Shown piece after piece: positions 45,221 through 54,040 of a DNA stretch of 64,000 nt (position 1 is its first letter; each line of letters opens with the position of its first letter). The notes beneath the pieces were generated by a model, which did no database searches, was not told the DNA's origin, and was given only the letters and a program-made list of their open reading frames with translations. The DNA comes from an uncultured Collinsella sp. Its GTDB lineage: Bacteria > Actinomycetota > Coriobacteriia > Coriobacteriales > Coriobacteriaceae. The position numbers were made by a program, and so were the translations under genes. The stretch covers positions 1-64,000 of the forward strand of contig CAAEMX010000049.1 in the NCBI GenBank assembly GCA_900757185.1, read 5' to 3'.

Positions 45221-45229
45221 TGCTAGGAT
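45221..45229 (+). promoter_or_regulatory. Possible extended -10 promoter of the capsule operon
   Basis: TGCTAGGAT fits an extended -10 (TGn plus TAGGAT). No good -35 is seen. Use of this promoter would give a leader of about 465 bases before the loaP-like gene. Bases 44942-45220 show nothing else I can support. Confidence 0.45.
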
Positions 45230-45432
45230 ACCTAACGTTACATGGGTTCAACTGTGCTCACGGCTTCAGCAATCCGCAAAGCGCAGGGTCGATCAGCATC
45301 CGGCCGTAACGGCGGTGCCAGAAAAACCACGAGCTCCAATAGAGTAGTCATGCAGCAATGCATTGAATTGATTTGCGGTTATTTTTATCTCTGCAACATT
45401 TTCTATGCAGATCTAGCATGGCAAAATGCAGC

Positions 45433-45515
45433 AAGCACTTCAGCTGTTTGCGTGCGAGACAGTCAGTTGTTAATCATCCCCAGACCGTCTCGCACGCAGC
45501 CAACTGTATGTGCTT
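45433..45515 (+). other. Leader hairpin 1 of the capsule operon
   Basis: GCGTGCGAGAC (45450-45460) pairs perfectly with GTCTCGCACGC (45487-45497), and the stem extends with mismatches to AAGCAC/GTGCTT. The position, well before the first gene in a long untranslated leader, suits a terminator or antiterminator target. Confidence 0.6.
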
Positions 45516-45598
45516 TCGTCATTAAGACGATTGGTCACATACGAGCTGCGTCATACATACCGTTCACGGTGGGGCAGAGCCACGTGCTTGTCTAACTG

Positions 45599-45671
45599 GG
45601 CTCAGGGTTTGAATATGGAGCGCCTTCGCGCACAAGCGCCCTGGCGAAGCCATACCCAAACCCTGTGAGCC
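45599..45671 (+). other. Leader hairpin 2, just before the loaP-like gene
   Basis: GGCTCAGGGTTTG (45599-45611) pairs with CAAACCCTGTGAGCC (45657-45671, one bulge), with an inner CTTCGC/GCGAAG stem. It ends 30 bases before the start codon. It could be the RNA element read by the antiterminator encoded next, or a terminator it overrides. Confidence 0.6.
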
Positions 45672-45700
45672 ACACGTAAGACAGTAAGGGGGTGGTGCTC

Positions 45701-46246
45701 GTGTGGTATGTGATCCAGGTCATTAACGGTCGCGAAGACGTAATGCGCGAGCGCATCGAGCGTATGGTGCAGGCTGGTGCTATACAGGAGCTCTTTTATC
45801 CCCAATTTCAAACCGAGATCAAGGTGCACGGCGAATGGGTCAATACGACCAAGCCGCTCTTTCCCGGCTATCTTATCTGCGATACGGCAGATCCTCGCAC
45901 CGTGCAACAGTATCTGCTGCGCATGGACGACTTTGCCCGGGTGCTATCCCAGGATGGTCAGTTTGTGCCGCTGGCAAAAGAAGAGGTCCAGCTTATTGGC
46001 AGCTTTACGCATAGGGGAGACCGCGTAGTGCCCATGAGCGAGGCCCTAAAAGACGGCGACCAGGTCGTAGTGACGGCAGGTCCGCTGCTGGGCCATGAGG
46101 GATTTATCAAAACCATTAACAGACGCAAGAGCACTGCTTATTTGGAGCTCGACCTGTGTGGCCGACGCGTAACAACTCGCGTTGGCCTCGCCGTGCTTTC
46201 GGCCGAGCAGCGCGCAATGCGAAACCTAAAAAAGACGATCGCCTAA
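45701..46246 (+). CDS. LoaP/UpxY-type NusG paralogue (transcription antiterminator)
   Basis: Specialised NusG paralogues bind RNA polymerase and let it read long polysaccharide or antibiotic operons. The 181-residue protein has an NGN domain (WYVIQVINGRED start, LFPGYLICDT near residue 55) and a C-terminal KOW domain (VVVTAGPLLGHEGFIKTINRRK near 125-150). GTG codons at 45692, 45695 and 45701 are all possible; 45701 is used because the TAAGGGGG at 45684-45691 is then well spaced and the product starts MWYVIQV as in LoaP. It is the first gene of the capsule operon after a long structured leader. Confidence 0.88.
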   Translation: MWYVIQVINGREDVMRERIERMVQAGAIQELFYPQFQTEIKVHGEWVNTTKPLFPGYLICDTADPRTVQQYLLRMDDFARVLSQDGQFVPLAKEEVQLIGSFTHRGDRVVPMSEALKDGDQVVVTAGPLLGHEGFIKTINRRKSTAYLELDLCGRRVTTRVGLAVLSAEQRAMRNLKKTIA

Positions 46247-46375
46247 CTGTTGGCGACTGTTAAACGGGACAGGGAGGATCCCCGGGGGCGGGGACGTAGG
46301 TTTGAAGGAAATATTGTCAGATAAAACTGAATGTTCAGAAGGAGCGCCGGTGGGGGCCGCGCTGGTTCCCAGGCA

Positions 46376-47062
46376 ATGAGCGGCGGCGTCGTGAGCATGC
46401 GCTACAAGGCCATGCAGGCCGTGAAGGACTGGGACCGCACGCGCCTGGGCTACCGCGCCGTCAAGCGCGCGTTCGACATCGTGTTCAGCGGATGCGTGCT
46501 GGCCGTCATTGCCGTGCCGAGCCTGGTGCTCGCCGCCGCTATCCGCCTGGAGAGCGAGGGCAACCCGTTCTACAGCCAGATCCGCGTGGGGCAGACCCAT
46601 CGCGACGGCAGCCTGTCCACCTTCCGCATGTGGAAGTTCCGCAGCATGTACAAAGACGCCGACGAGCGCCTCGCCGAGCTCAAGGGGCAGAACGAGATCG
46701 CCGGCGCCATGTTCAAGATAAAAGAGGACCCGCGCGTCACCAGGATCGGCAAGTTCATACGCAAGCACTCCATCGACGAGTTCCCGCAGTTCGTCAACGT
46801 GTTCCTGGGCCAGATGTCCGTCGTTGGGCCCAGACCGCCGCTGCCGCGCGAGGTCGAGCTGTACACGGAGTACGACCTGCAGCGCCTGGCCGTGAAGCCG
46901 GGCATCACCGGATGGTGGCAGGTGACGGAGCGCAACTCGACCGGGTTCGACGGCATGGTCCGTCGCGATCTCGAGTACATCGCCAACCGGAGCATTTTCA
47001 CCGACCTCAAGATTGTAATCCTCACGGTTATTGAGGTCATCACCGGTAAGGGTGCGTGCTAA
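46376..47062 (+). CDS. Undecaprenyl-phosphate sugar phosphotransferase (initiating, WcaJ/RfbP-like core)
   Basis: The enzyme loads the first sugar-1-phosphate onto undecaprenyl phosphate. The 228-residue protein has one membrane segment (VFSGCVLAVIAVPSLVLAAAIRL) and the bacterial sugar-transferase core: KFRSMYKDAD, KHSIDEFPQFVNVFLGQMSVVGPRPPLP, KPGITGWWQV. It is the short form without the four N-terminal helices of WcaJ. The start is uncertain: ATG at 46331, 46376 or 46397 are in frame and none has a strong ribosome site. Codons are GC-ending, unlike the next gene. It ends one base into tagA. Confidence 0.88.
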   Translation: MSGGVVSMRYKAMQAVKDWDRTRLGYRAVKRAFDIVFSGCVLAVIAVPSLVLAAAIRLESEGNPFYSQIRVGQTHRDGSLSTFRMWKFRSMYKDADERLAELKGQNEIAGAMFKIKEDPRVTRIGKFIRKHSIDEFPQFVNVFLGQMSVVGPRPPLPREVELYTEYDLQRLAVKPGITGWWQVTERNSTGFDGMVRRDLEYIANRSIFTDLKIVILTVIEVITGKGAC

Positions 47063-47838
47063 TGCTCGAGGACTATTCGAAATACTCTGAGTTGAATCGC
47101 GTTCCCGTGATCGATGTTCCGATCACGGGAACGAACATGTCAGATTGCATTAATTTTCTAACTGAACATATCGATGAACTCCATGGCGAGTACATTTGCG
47201 TCTCTAATGCCCACACGTCTGTTTTGGCTCATGATGACCCCTCCTATTGGGATTGCCAGGCGGAATCAGTCATGTCTGTTCCCGACGGCAAGCCCTTATC
47301 GGTTGTAGGCCGTAAGTCATTTGAATCGATGGACCGCGTTACCGGTCCGGACTTGATGCGCGAAATTTTTGAGATTTCCAGTCAATACGGGTGGAGTCAC
47401 TATTTCTACGGAAATGAACAGAAGAATCTTGACGCCCTCAGAGAATCGCTCAACAGGGATTTTCCTGGTTTGAAAATTGCGGGAATGGAGCCGTCCGTTT
47501 TCCGTCCTTTGTCGGACAACGAAAAGCACGAGCTTTCAAATCGCATTGGCAGCTCAGGAGCCAACTTCGCATGGATTGCTCTTGGCGCGCCGCGACAGGA
47601 AGTCCTCATGCATGAGCTTAAGGGTGGCCCCCAGCCGCTGATGATCGGCGTAGGGGGAGCCTTCAACGTTCTCGCTGGCGTGGTGCCGGAGGCACCGATA
47701 TGGATGCAGAACCTAAGCCTCGAGTGGCTATACCGCCTGATACAGGAGCCAAAGCGGCTTTTCAAACGATACCTCATTACTAACACCAAATTCCTCTTTT
47801 ACCAATTCACTGGCGCCAAGCGCAAGAAAGGCAAGTAG
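47062..47838 (+). CDS. WecG/TagA/CpsF-family glycosyltransferase (GT26)
   Basis: This 258-residue protein probably adds the second sugar (N-acetylmannosamine or glucose-type) to the lipid-linked first sugar. It has the family's NAHTSV, PDGKPLSVVGR, GPDLM, FYGNEQKN and ALGAPRQEVLMHE motifs and the C-terminal LEWLYRLIQEPKRLFKRYL, expected to touch the membrane. ATG 47062 is preferred over GTG 47056 because the AAGGG site is then at good spacing. It has lower GC than its two neighbours. Confidence 0.9.
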   Translation: MLEDYSKYSELNRVPVIDVPITGTNMSDCINFLTEHIDELHGEYICVSNAHTSVLAHDDPSYWDCQAESVMSVPDGKPLSVVGRKSFESMDRVTGPDLMREIFEISSQYGWSHYFYGNEQKNLDALRESLNRDFPGLKIAGMEPSVFRPLSDNEKHELSNRIGSSGANFAWIALGAPRQEVLMHELKGGPQPLMIGVGGAFNVLAGVVPEAPIWMQNLSLEWLYRLIQEPKRLFKRYLITNTKFLFYQFTGAKRKKGK

Positions 47839-48897
47839 ATGAAACCCACCACTGCATTCAAAGACAAGACCCTGATGATCACGGGAGGCACCGGCTCGTT
47901 CGGCAACACGGTGCTCAAGCACTTCATGAACACCGACCTGGCCGAGATCCGCATCTTCTCTCGCGACGAGAAGAAGCAGGACGACATGCGCCACCGCCTG
48001 CAGGAGAAGTCGCCCGAGCTCGCCTCCAAGGTGCGCTTCTTCATCGGCGACGTCCGCAACGCCCAGAGCGTGCGCGACGCCATGCACGGCGTGGACTACA
48101 TCTTCCACGCCGCCGCCCTGAAGCAGGTGCCCTCCTGCGAGTTCTTCCCCATGGAGGCCGTGCGCACCAACGTCATCGGCACGGACAACGTCCTGCACGC
48201 CGCGATCGAGGAGGGCGTGGACCGCGTCGTGTGCCTGTCCACCGACAAGGCGGCCTACCCCATCAACGCCATGGGCAAGTCCAAGGCCATGATGGAGTCC
48301 ATCATCTACGCCAACGCCCGCAACGGCGCCGGCCGCACCACCATTTGCTGCACCCGCTACGGCAACGTCATGTGCTCGCGCGGCAGCGTCATCCCGCTGT
48401 TCATCGACCGCATCCGCAAGGGCGAGCCGCTGACGGTGACCGACCCCAACATGACCCGCTTCCTCATGAACCTGGACGAGGCCGTGGACCTGGTTCAGTT
48501 CGCCTTCGAGCACGCCAACCCCGGCGACCTGTTCATCCAGAAGGCGCCGGCGTCGACCATCGGCGACCTCGCCGAGGCCGTGCAGGAGGTCTTCGGCCGC
48601 GTGGGCACGCAGGTCATCGGCACCCGCCACGGCGAGAAGCTTTACGAGACCCTCATGACCCGCGAGGAGCGCCTGAGGTCCGAGGACATGGGCGGCTACT
48701 ACCGCGTCGCCTGCGACTCGCGCGACCTCAACTACGACAAGTTCGTCGTCGACGGCGAGGTGGAGACCCAGGCAGACGAGTCCTACACCTCCCACAACAC
48801 CGAGAGGCTCGACGTGGAGGGCACCATCGCCAAGATCAAGACCGCCGAGTACGTGCAGCTGGCACTCGAGGGCCGCGAGCACGAGGCGGTGCAGTAG
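47839..48897 (+). CDS. capE: CapE-type UDP-N-acetylglucosamine 4,6-dehydratase/5-epimerase
   Basis: The 352-residue SDR protein has the NAD loop TGGTGSFGN near residue 15 and the GDVRN, STDKAA and YGNVMCSRGSV segments typical of the FlaA1/CapE/WbjB group. Members with an altered catalytic YxxxK motif (here MGKSK) convert UDP-GlcNAc to a 4-keto sugar and invert C5. Together with CapF and CapG downstream it would make UDP-N-acetyl-L-fucosamine. Codon use is strikingly GC-ending. It starts immediately after tagA. Confidence 0.88.
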   Translation: MKPTTAFKDKTLMITGGTGSFGNTVLKHFMNTDLAEIRIFSRDEKKQDDMRHRLQEKSPELASKVRFFIGDVRNAQSVRDAMHGVDYIFHAAALKQVPSCEFFPMEAVRTNVIGTDNVLHAAIEEGVDRVVCLSTDKAAYPINAMGKSKAMMESIIYANARNGAGRTTICCTRYGNVMCSRGSVIPLFIDRIRKGEPLTVTDPNMTRFLMNLDEAVDLVQFAFEHANPGDLFIQKAPASTIGDLAEAVQEVFGRVGTQVIGTRHGEKLYETLMTREERLRSEDMGGYYRVACDSRDLNYDKFVVDGEVETQADESYTSHNTERLDVEGTIAKIKTAEYVQLALEGREHEAVQ

Positions 48898-48898
48898 A

Positions 48899-50116
48899 GT
48901 GCGCGTCCTCGTCACCGGCGCGAGGGGCTTCGTCGGCAGGAACCTCTGCTGCGCGCTGAAGAACATAAGGGACGGCAAGGACCGCCGTGCCAAATACCAG
49001 ACCCTCCTTCCCCTTGAGGTCATGGAGTACGACATCGACTCCACCCCGGAGGAGCTCGACGGGTACTGCTCCCGCACCGACTTCGTCTTCAACCTTGCGG
49101 GCGTCAACCGCCCCGAGGACCAAGCGGAGTTCATGGAGGGCAACTTCGGGTTCGCCTCCACGCTGCTGGACACCTTGGAGTGCCACGGGAACACGTGCCC
49201 CGTCATGCTCTCCAGCTCCGCGCAGGCGAGCCTGTCGGGCCGCTTCGAGGGCTCTGTCTACGGCGAGTCCAAGCTGGCGGGGGAGGGCCTGTTCCGGGAG
49301 TACTCGGAGCGCACGGGGGCGCCGGTGCTCATCTACCGCTTCCCCAACCTCTACGGCAAGTGGTGCCGCCCACGCTACAATTCCGCCGTGGCGACCTTCT
49401 GCGACGCCATCGCGAACAGCCGCCCCTATACCGTGAACGACCCCAGCGTGGAGCTGGAGCTCCTCTACATCGACGACCTGGTCGACGAGATGCTGGGCGC
49501 GCTGCTCGGCGAGGAGCACCGCTGCGGATACGAGGGCCTCGAGCGCGTCGACGGTGACGGGTTCTGCTACGTCCCCGGGACCGACGTGAGGTCCCTGGGC
49601 GAGATCGTCTACCTGCTAGACAGCTTCCGCGACAGCCGCGAGACGCTCTCGGTGCCCGACCTGGCCGAGGGCTCCTTCTCCAAGAAGCTCTGGAGCACGT
49701 TTCTGTCCTACTACGAGCCGGGGCACTTCGCCTATAGCCTGAAGCCCAACGCGGACGCCCGCGGCTCGTTCACGGAGTTCCTGCGCACGCGCGAGCGCGG
49801 CCAGGTCTCCGTCAACGTGAGCAGACCCGGCATCACCAAGGGCAACCATTGGCACATGTCCAAGTGGGAGAGGTTTCTGGTGGTCTCCGGCACCGCGAGC
49901 ATCAAGCTGAGGAAGGTGGGGGAGGACTCCGATAGAAATCCTTTCCCCGTCGACGAGTACATCGTCTCCGGCTCGGACATGCGCGCCGTGGAGATGATCC
50001 CCGGCTACACGCACTCCATCACCAACCTGTCCGACACCGAGGACCTCGTGACGGTCATGTGGGCCAACGAGCCCTTCGACCCCGAGAACCCCGACACCTA
50101 CTACGAGGAGGTCTAG
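48899..50116 (+). CDS. capF: CapF-type reductase/epimerase of UDP-L-FucNAc synthesis
   Basis: The 405-residue protein has an N-terminal SDR domain (VLVTGARGFVGRNL; YGESKLAGE as active-site YxxxK) and a C-terminal cupin domain (NHWHMSKWERFLVVSG with metal-binding His). This two-domain plan is characteristic of CapF/WbjC, which acts on the CapE product. GTG 48899 begins one base after the capE stop. GC-ending codons match capE and capG. Confidence 0.9.
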   Translation: MRVLVTGARGFVGRNLCCALKNIRDGKDRRAKYQTLLPLEVMEYDIDSTPEELDGYCSRTDFVFNLAGVNRPEDQAEFMEGNFGFASTLLDTLECHGNTCPVMLSSSAQASLSGRFEGSVYGESKLAGEGLFREYSERTGAPVLIYRFPNLYGKWCRPRYNSAVATFCDAIANSRPYTVNDPSVELELLYIDDLVDEMLGALLGEEHRCGYEGLERVDGDGFCYVPGTDVRSLGEIVYLLDSFRDSRETLSVPDLAEGSFSKKLWSTFLSYYEPGHFAYSLKPNADARGSFTEFLRTRERGQVSVNVSRPGITKGNHWHMSKWERFLVVSGTASIKLRKVGEDSDRNPFPVDEYIVSGSDMRAVEMIPGYTHSITNLSDTEDLVTVMWANEPFDPENPDTYYEEV

Positions 50117-50120
50117 CCGC

Positions 50121-50648
50121 ATGGGCTCCTTTTCGCGGTCCCTTCTATGTTTTGGCCGCAGTGTGAAAGCGCTTCCTCGTAAAGCTATAGTTCAGCCCCT
50201 CGTTAAACGGTCTTTTGCACGGTGCGGAAAGGGTTTCTCGCTTGGAAAGCGTTGCGATTTGCAAGGCTTGGAGAACATTTCAGTCGGTAATGATGTGTCA
50301 TTTGGGCCCGATACAAGAATTTGGACAACGGGCGCAGAAGTAATTATCGGTAACGATGTTATGTTTGGCCCACATATAACTCTAATCTCTGGTGATCATC
50401 GCACTGATGTCAAAGACAAGCCTATGCGCGCTGTAAGGCCAACTGAAAAATTACCCAGTAATGACCAAGACATTGTTGTTGGTAACGATGTTTGGATTGG
50501 GGCAAACGTTACGATTTTAAAAGGTGTGCATATTCCCGATGGAACAGTAATTGCTGCTGGTGCGCTCGTCGTTCGTAGCCCTTATGAAGAAAATTGCATT
50601 TGGGGGGGGGTTCCCGCACGTCTAATCGGGAGACGATTTGATGACTAG
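50121..50648 (+). CDS. Left-handed beta-helix acetyltransferase (WbbJ/CysE-like), with G9 tract
   Basis: The 175-residue protein contains hexapeptide repeats (ISVGNDVSFGP, VIIGNDVMFGPH, IVVGNDVWIGANVTI) and ends IWGGVPARLIGRRF, as in sugar O-acetyltransferases of capsule loci. It probably acetylates a sugar of the repeat unit. Base composition drops sharply compared with capF, just four bases upstream. A run of nine G residues at 50602-50610 lies in codons 161-164; slippage would change only the last residues but also the coupling to the next gene, which overlaps by eight bases. Confidence 0.88.
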   Translation: MGSFSRSLLCFGRSVKALPRKAIVQPLVKRSFARCGKGFSLGKRCDLQGLENISVGNDVSFGPDTRIWTTGAEVIIGNDVMFGPHITLISGDHRTDVKDKPMRAVRPTEKLPSNDQDIVVGNDVWIGANVTILKGVHIPDGTVIAAGALVVRSPYEENCIWGGVPARLIGRRFDD

Positions 50649-51708
50649 GAATAAGACGGAGTTTGGCACCTTAAGTATGTTTGGTGTTGATCCGAGCTGT
50701 TTAGGAGGCATTAGTACGCTAACGCGCATGCTTTCTTTTGAGCTAGATAGATGCGAGCAAGTTGATTTTTGCTATTTAATAACGACCAATCAGGGAAATG
50801 CCCTTCAAAAGATCCGTTGTTTTGTAAGCGCGCTATTAAAGGCCCGAAAACGCTTTTCAACCGGCGAAGGAATTGTTCATATACACATGGCTGATAATGC
50901 GAGCGTGATCAGGTCGTGCGTTATCATATTCCTAGCTAATAGATATCGACAGTCTGTCGTACTTCACATTCACTGTGACTTGGCAAAGATTAGATCTCGG
51001 TCCTCAAGTCATATGAAAAAGCTGATAGATTGGTCGCTATTAAAGTCAGATCGCATCATTGCCCTAGGAACATATCTGAACCCCTTGTTCCAAAAATTGG
51101 ATTATCCAAGTGAGCGTGTATTAATTCTTCCCAATGCCGTTTCTTGTCCAGATGAGAATTTATACACGCCGGGCCGCACTAAAGTTTTATTTCTGGGAAA
51201 TATCTCTAAGGACAAGGGCGTCTTGGATTTATTGGATGCGCTCGTTCTGATCGATGGCAAGCTTGACCCAGAACTAATTTTCGAGCTGTGCGGTAGGGAT
51301 CACATCAAGATTCAAGTTGAAATTGAAAAACGAAATCTTTCTCATCGTGTTAAATATCGCGGCATCGTAGAGCCCAATCGTAAGTTCTTTTCGAAATATC
51401 TTCTAAACGTACTGCCTTCTCATCAAGAGGCAATGCCATTTTCGCTTCTTGAGGCTTCAGCTTATGGGATCCCTTCTATCGCATCATCAGTCGGGTCAAT
51501 CTCCGAGATTATCGATAATGGAGACTCAGGTTGGCTAGTAAATGCCCAGGACACTCAAATGCTTGCGAACACGCTCGTGAATGTGCTGTCAAATCCAGAA
51601 GCGATATCGGTTGCGGGAAGCCGTATATATAACAAGGTGCGTGAATGCTACTCATTTCAGGCGTATCTTCAAACTCTATTCGCTCTATATAGGGAGTTGA
51701 TAGCTTGA
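50641..51708 (+). CDS. Glycosyltransferase family 4
   Basis: The 355-residue protein has a GT-B layout: GVDPSCLGGISTLTRML at the N-terminus (GG before the acceptor helix) and, in the C-terminal half, VLFLGNISKDKGVLDLLDAL and the ExE-type motif PSHQEAMPFSLLEASAYGIPSIAS. It is expected to add one sugar to the repeat unit in the cytoplasm. ATG 50641 follows GGGAGA. GC content is low. The sugar donor is unknown. Confidence 0.9.
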   Translation: MTRNKTEFGTLSMFGVDPSCLGGISTLTRMLSFELDRCEQVDFCYLITTNQGNALQKIRCFVSALLKARKRFSTGEGIVHIHMADNASVIRSCVIIFLANRYRQSVVLHIHCDLAKIRSRSSSHMKKLIDWSLLKSDRIIALGTYLNPLFQKLDYPSERVLILPNAVSCPDENLYTPGRTKVLFLGNISKDKGVLDLLDALVLIDGKLDPELIFELCGRDHIKIQVEIEKRNLSHRVKYRGIVEPNRKFFSKYLLNVLPSHQEAMPFSLLEASAYGIPSIASSVGSISEIIDNGDSGWLVNAQDTQMLANTLVNVLSNPEAISVAGSRIYNKVRECYSFQAYLQTLFALYRELIA

Positions 51709-52931
51709 TTTCAATGGCAAAGGCCCTATATGCTGCCGATCAAAATATCGTCTCCGAAACAGGAATGACGGCTAGACCAATTGTATTGATTGTTGCAACG
51801 TATATTGTGACTACTTTACTTCAGGGTGCTCTTGGCTCTATTCCTATTAATAAGATTCTTGGATTCGCTCTTGTAGTTCTACTTATATTTGAATGGGTTT
51901 CAACTCGCAGATCACATCTGTCCTATTTGGGCCTGCTCTGCTTCGTTCTTCTGTCACTCCATTCAACTCTTGTTATGATAAGCGCTTCTCAGGAGCTAAA
52001 CGACTTGGTGTATCTCGCAAGCACAATGTTGATGATCTCCCTTATATGTTCGCCTAGGTTTCGAACATCTATTTTCGAGGCATTGCTCCGATATCGTCGA
52101 TATATATCTGTTGTCGTAATCTTTTCATCCATGTTTCTTCTTTTACTGCTTGCAACTGGCACTGGTTATGTTGTCGCATGGGGAGAAGCTCCCTACTTTA
52201 AGGGGCTATGCAATACAGAACATACTCTTGCATCTATATGTACTCTTTTGCTTGTCCTTATTATCTTTCTCGTTCGAACTAATGGATCTAAGGTCGTATA
52301 TTGCGGGTGCTCGCTTGTCATCATATATGCGACGCTGGAGACTGGCGCCCGAACGTTTCTTGTGCCAGTTCTTATTTGTTCGCTGCTACTCATCCAAAAT
52401 CTATTTGCTTACAGATGGACTAAAGTCGCTTCGATACTCCTTGTTTTAATTTTAGGAGAGGCTGTATTTCTGAAGTCTGGTATGGCAAATAAATTTGAGT
52501 TTGCCAGCGGAAATATATATGCAGACTCGCTGTTATCCGCAATTACTAATGGTAGAAACGAAATTTGGCTTACGGATATCCATGCATGGGCTAATTCTGG
52601 TCCATTGGGCATAGCTTTTGGAAACGCTTTTTCGACAATCTATGAACTCAATAAACGTGCGCTCGATCTTTATATTTGGGCTCATGACGACTTGATAATG
52701 TTGCTGTATGGATTTGGCCTTACTGGTCTATGCCTGTATCTTTCGTGCCTATGTACTTTATTTCATTCGTTGTTCTCTTCTTTAAATAAGGGTGTAGCCG
52801 CACTCCTCTCCGTTTTCGTTTTATTTCCTTTGCTATTAAATGGATTTTTTCCTTATCAACATCTTGTCTACGCATTTGTTCTTCTTTATTCAATCTGTTC
52901 GCATGAATTAATCCCTAGAAAGGATATCTGA
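51705..52931 (+). CDS. Wzy-like polysaccharide polymerase (multi-pass membrane protein)
   Basis: The 408-residue protein is highly hydrophobic, with about ten membrane helices and one larger outside loop around residues 250-310, the typical shape of O-antigen/capsule polymerases. There is little sequence conservation in this family, so the call rests on shape and on its place between glycosyltransferase and flippase genes. TTG 51705 is used because GGGAG lies at good spacing; ATG 51714 is the alternative. It overlaps both neighbours by 1-4 bases. Confidence 0.75.
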   Translation: MISMAKALYAADQNIVSETGMTARPIVLIVATYIVTTLLQGALGSIPINKILGFALVVLLIFEWVSTRRSHLSYLGLLCFVLLSLHSTLVMISASQELNDLVYLASTMLMISLICSPRFRTSIFEALLRYRRYISVVVIFSSMFLLLLLATGTGYVVAWGEAPYFKGLCNTEHTLASICTLLLVLIIFLVRTNGSKVVYCGCSLVIIYATLETGARTFLVPVLICSLLLIQNLFAYRWTKVASILLVLILGEAVFLKSGMANKFEFASGNIYADSLLSAITNGRNEIWLTDIHAWANSGPLGIAFGNAFSTIYELNKRALDLYIWAHDDLIMLLYGFGLTGLCLYLSCLCTLFHSLFSSLNKGVAALLSVFVLFPLLLNGFFPYQHLVYAFVLLYSICSHELIPRKDI

Positions 52932-54040
52932 TGTCGAATAACAACTATCTGCTGACCTTTCACATGACGTGGAGCTATGGCGCATGTTTGCAAGCATTTG
53001 CAACTCTAGAAGCACTTAAGAATGTTGGTTGCAAGGCTGAGATTCTCAATTTCATTAATCCTCATGAGCGAAAAGGAAATGAGACACCTTTCCAGCTCAT
53101 CAAGGATGGTGATTTTAAAGCTGGCCTTATAGCTGCGGCCAAAAATATCATTTTCCAGCGTGCTAAGCTGCATGCGCGCGCTTTTGAAGAATTCCATTCG
53201 AGGCTCCCTCGAACGGAACGGGTGTATACTTCGTGCGCTCAAATGGCTGATATTGAAGCTGATGCACTAATCGTCGGCAGCGATCAGGTTTGGAATCCTT
53301 TTATCACCGGCGGCATTGAGCCTGCATTTTTTCTTCAATTTGGCAAAGCAACTCGCCGTCTTTCACTTGCTTCGAGCCTCGGTAGTCATATCTATAACGA
53401 GATAGAGCAACAAGAAATTCGAGAGTTCCTTAATAAATTCGATGCGATAAGCGTGCGAGAAGCTCATGCAGTAGAGCAAATCGCGCCGTTGACGGAGAAG
53501 CCAGTATTTAGGTGTCTCGATCCGACTTTACTTCTCGATCGTGAATATTGGCGTGCTTTTTCCCAAAAGCCCGAAGGATTCAACGGGAATGAACGATACA
53601 TTCTGGTTTTCAATCTCGCGAGCCGAACCGATAAAGAAATGGAACTTTGGAAGCGTTTCTCAATAGATTCGGGACTGCCTCTTTGGCGAATTAGCAACAA
53701 TACCTTTAAGGACAAGGTTTTCGATAGGCTCCTATTGGGTATGACCCCAGAGGAATTTGTTTGGCTTATTGATCATGCACAATATGTTATTACTGATTCA
53801 TTTCACGGAACGGCCTTTTCAGTGAATATGGGTAAGCCGTTCGTCGCCATGGAACCCATTCGAGGAAATCGTGCCCGAATTGTTGATTTGCTCAATTTAG
53901 TTGGAATGGATAACCGCATGTTGGCTGAAAGTGCATGCGAGCATCCTAGTATCGATTTAGACTATAGCTATGCTGAATCAGCCCTTTGCGAGGAGCGCTC
54001 TCGATGCATGGCGTGGATTAAGGGTGCCTTAAATGACTAG
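52931..54040 (+). CDS. Polysaccharide pyruvyl transferase family protein
   Basis: The 369-residue protein shows the CsaB-like fold features: SYGACLQAFATLEAL, IVGSDQVWNP, DPTLLLDREYW, and the late ITDSFHGTAFSVNMGKPFVA, the family signature. Members move pyruvate from PEP to a sugar, giving a negatively charged ketal. It overlaps the polymerase stop by one base and the next gene by eight. These two genes (pyruvyl transferase plus F420-hydrogenase-beta-like) often occur together in capsule loci. Confidence 0.88.
   Translation: MSNNNYLLTFHMTWSYGACLQAFATLEALKNVGCKAEILNFINPHERKGNETPFQLIKDGDFKAGLIAAAKNIIFQRAKLHARAFEEFHSRLPRTERVYTSCAQMADIEADALIVGSDQVWNPFITGGIEPAFFLQFGKATRRLSLASSLGSHIYNEIEQQEIREFLNKFDAISVREAHAVEQIAPLTEKPVFRCLDPTLLLDREYWRAFSQKPEGFNGNERYILVFNLASRTDKEMELWKRFSIDSGLPLWRISNNTFKDKVFDRLLLGMTPEEFVWLIDHAQYVITDSFHGTAFSVNMGKPFVAMEPIRGNRARIVDLLNLVGMDNRMLAESACEHPSIDLDYSYAESALCEERSRCMAWIKGALND

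Noticed and set aside
45242..45595. 117-codon frame in the capsule leader
   Set aside because: No ribosome site, no recognisable domain, and it overlaps leader hairpin 1.
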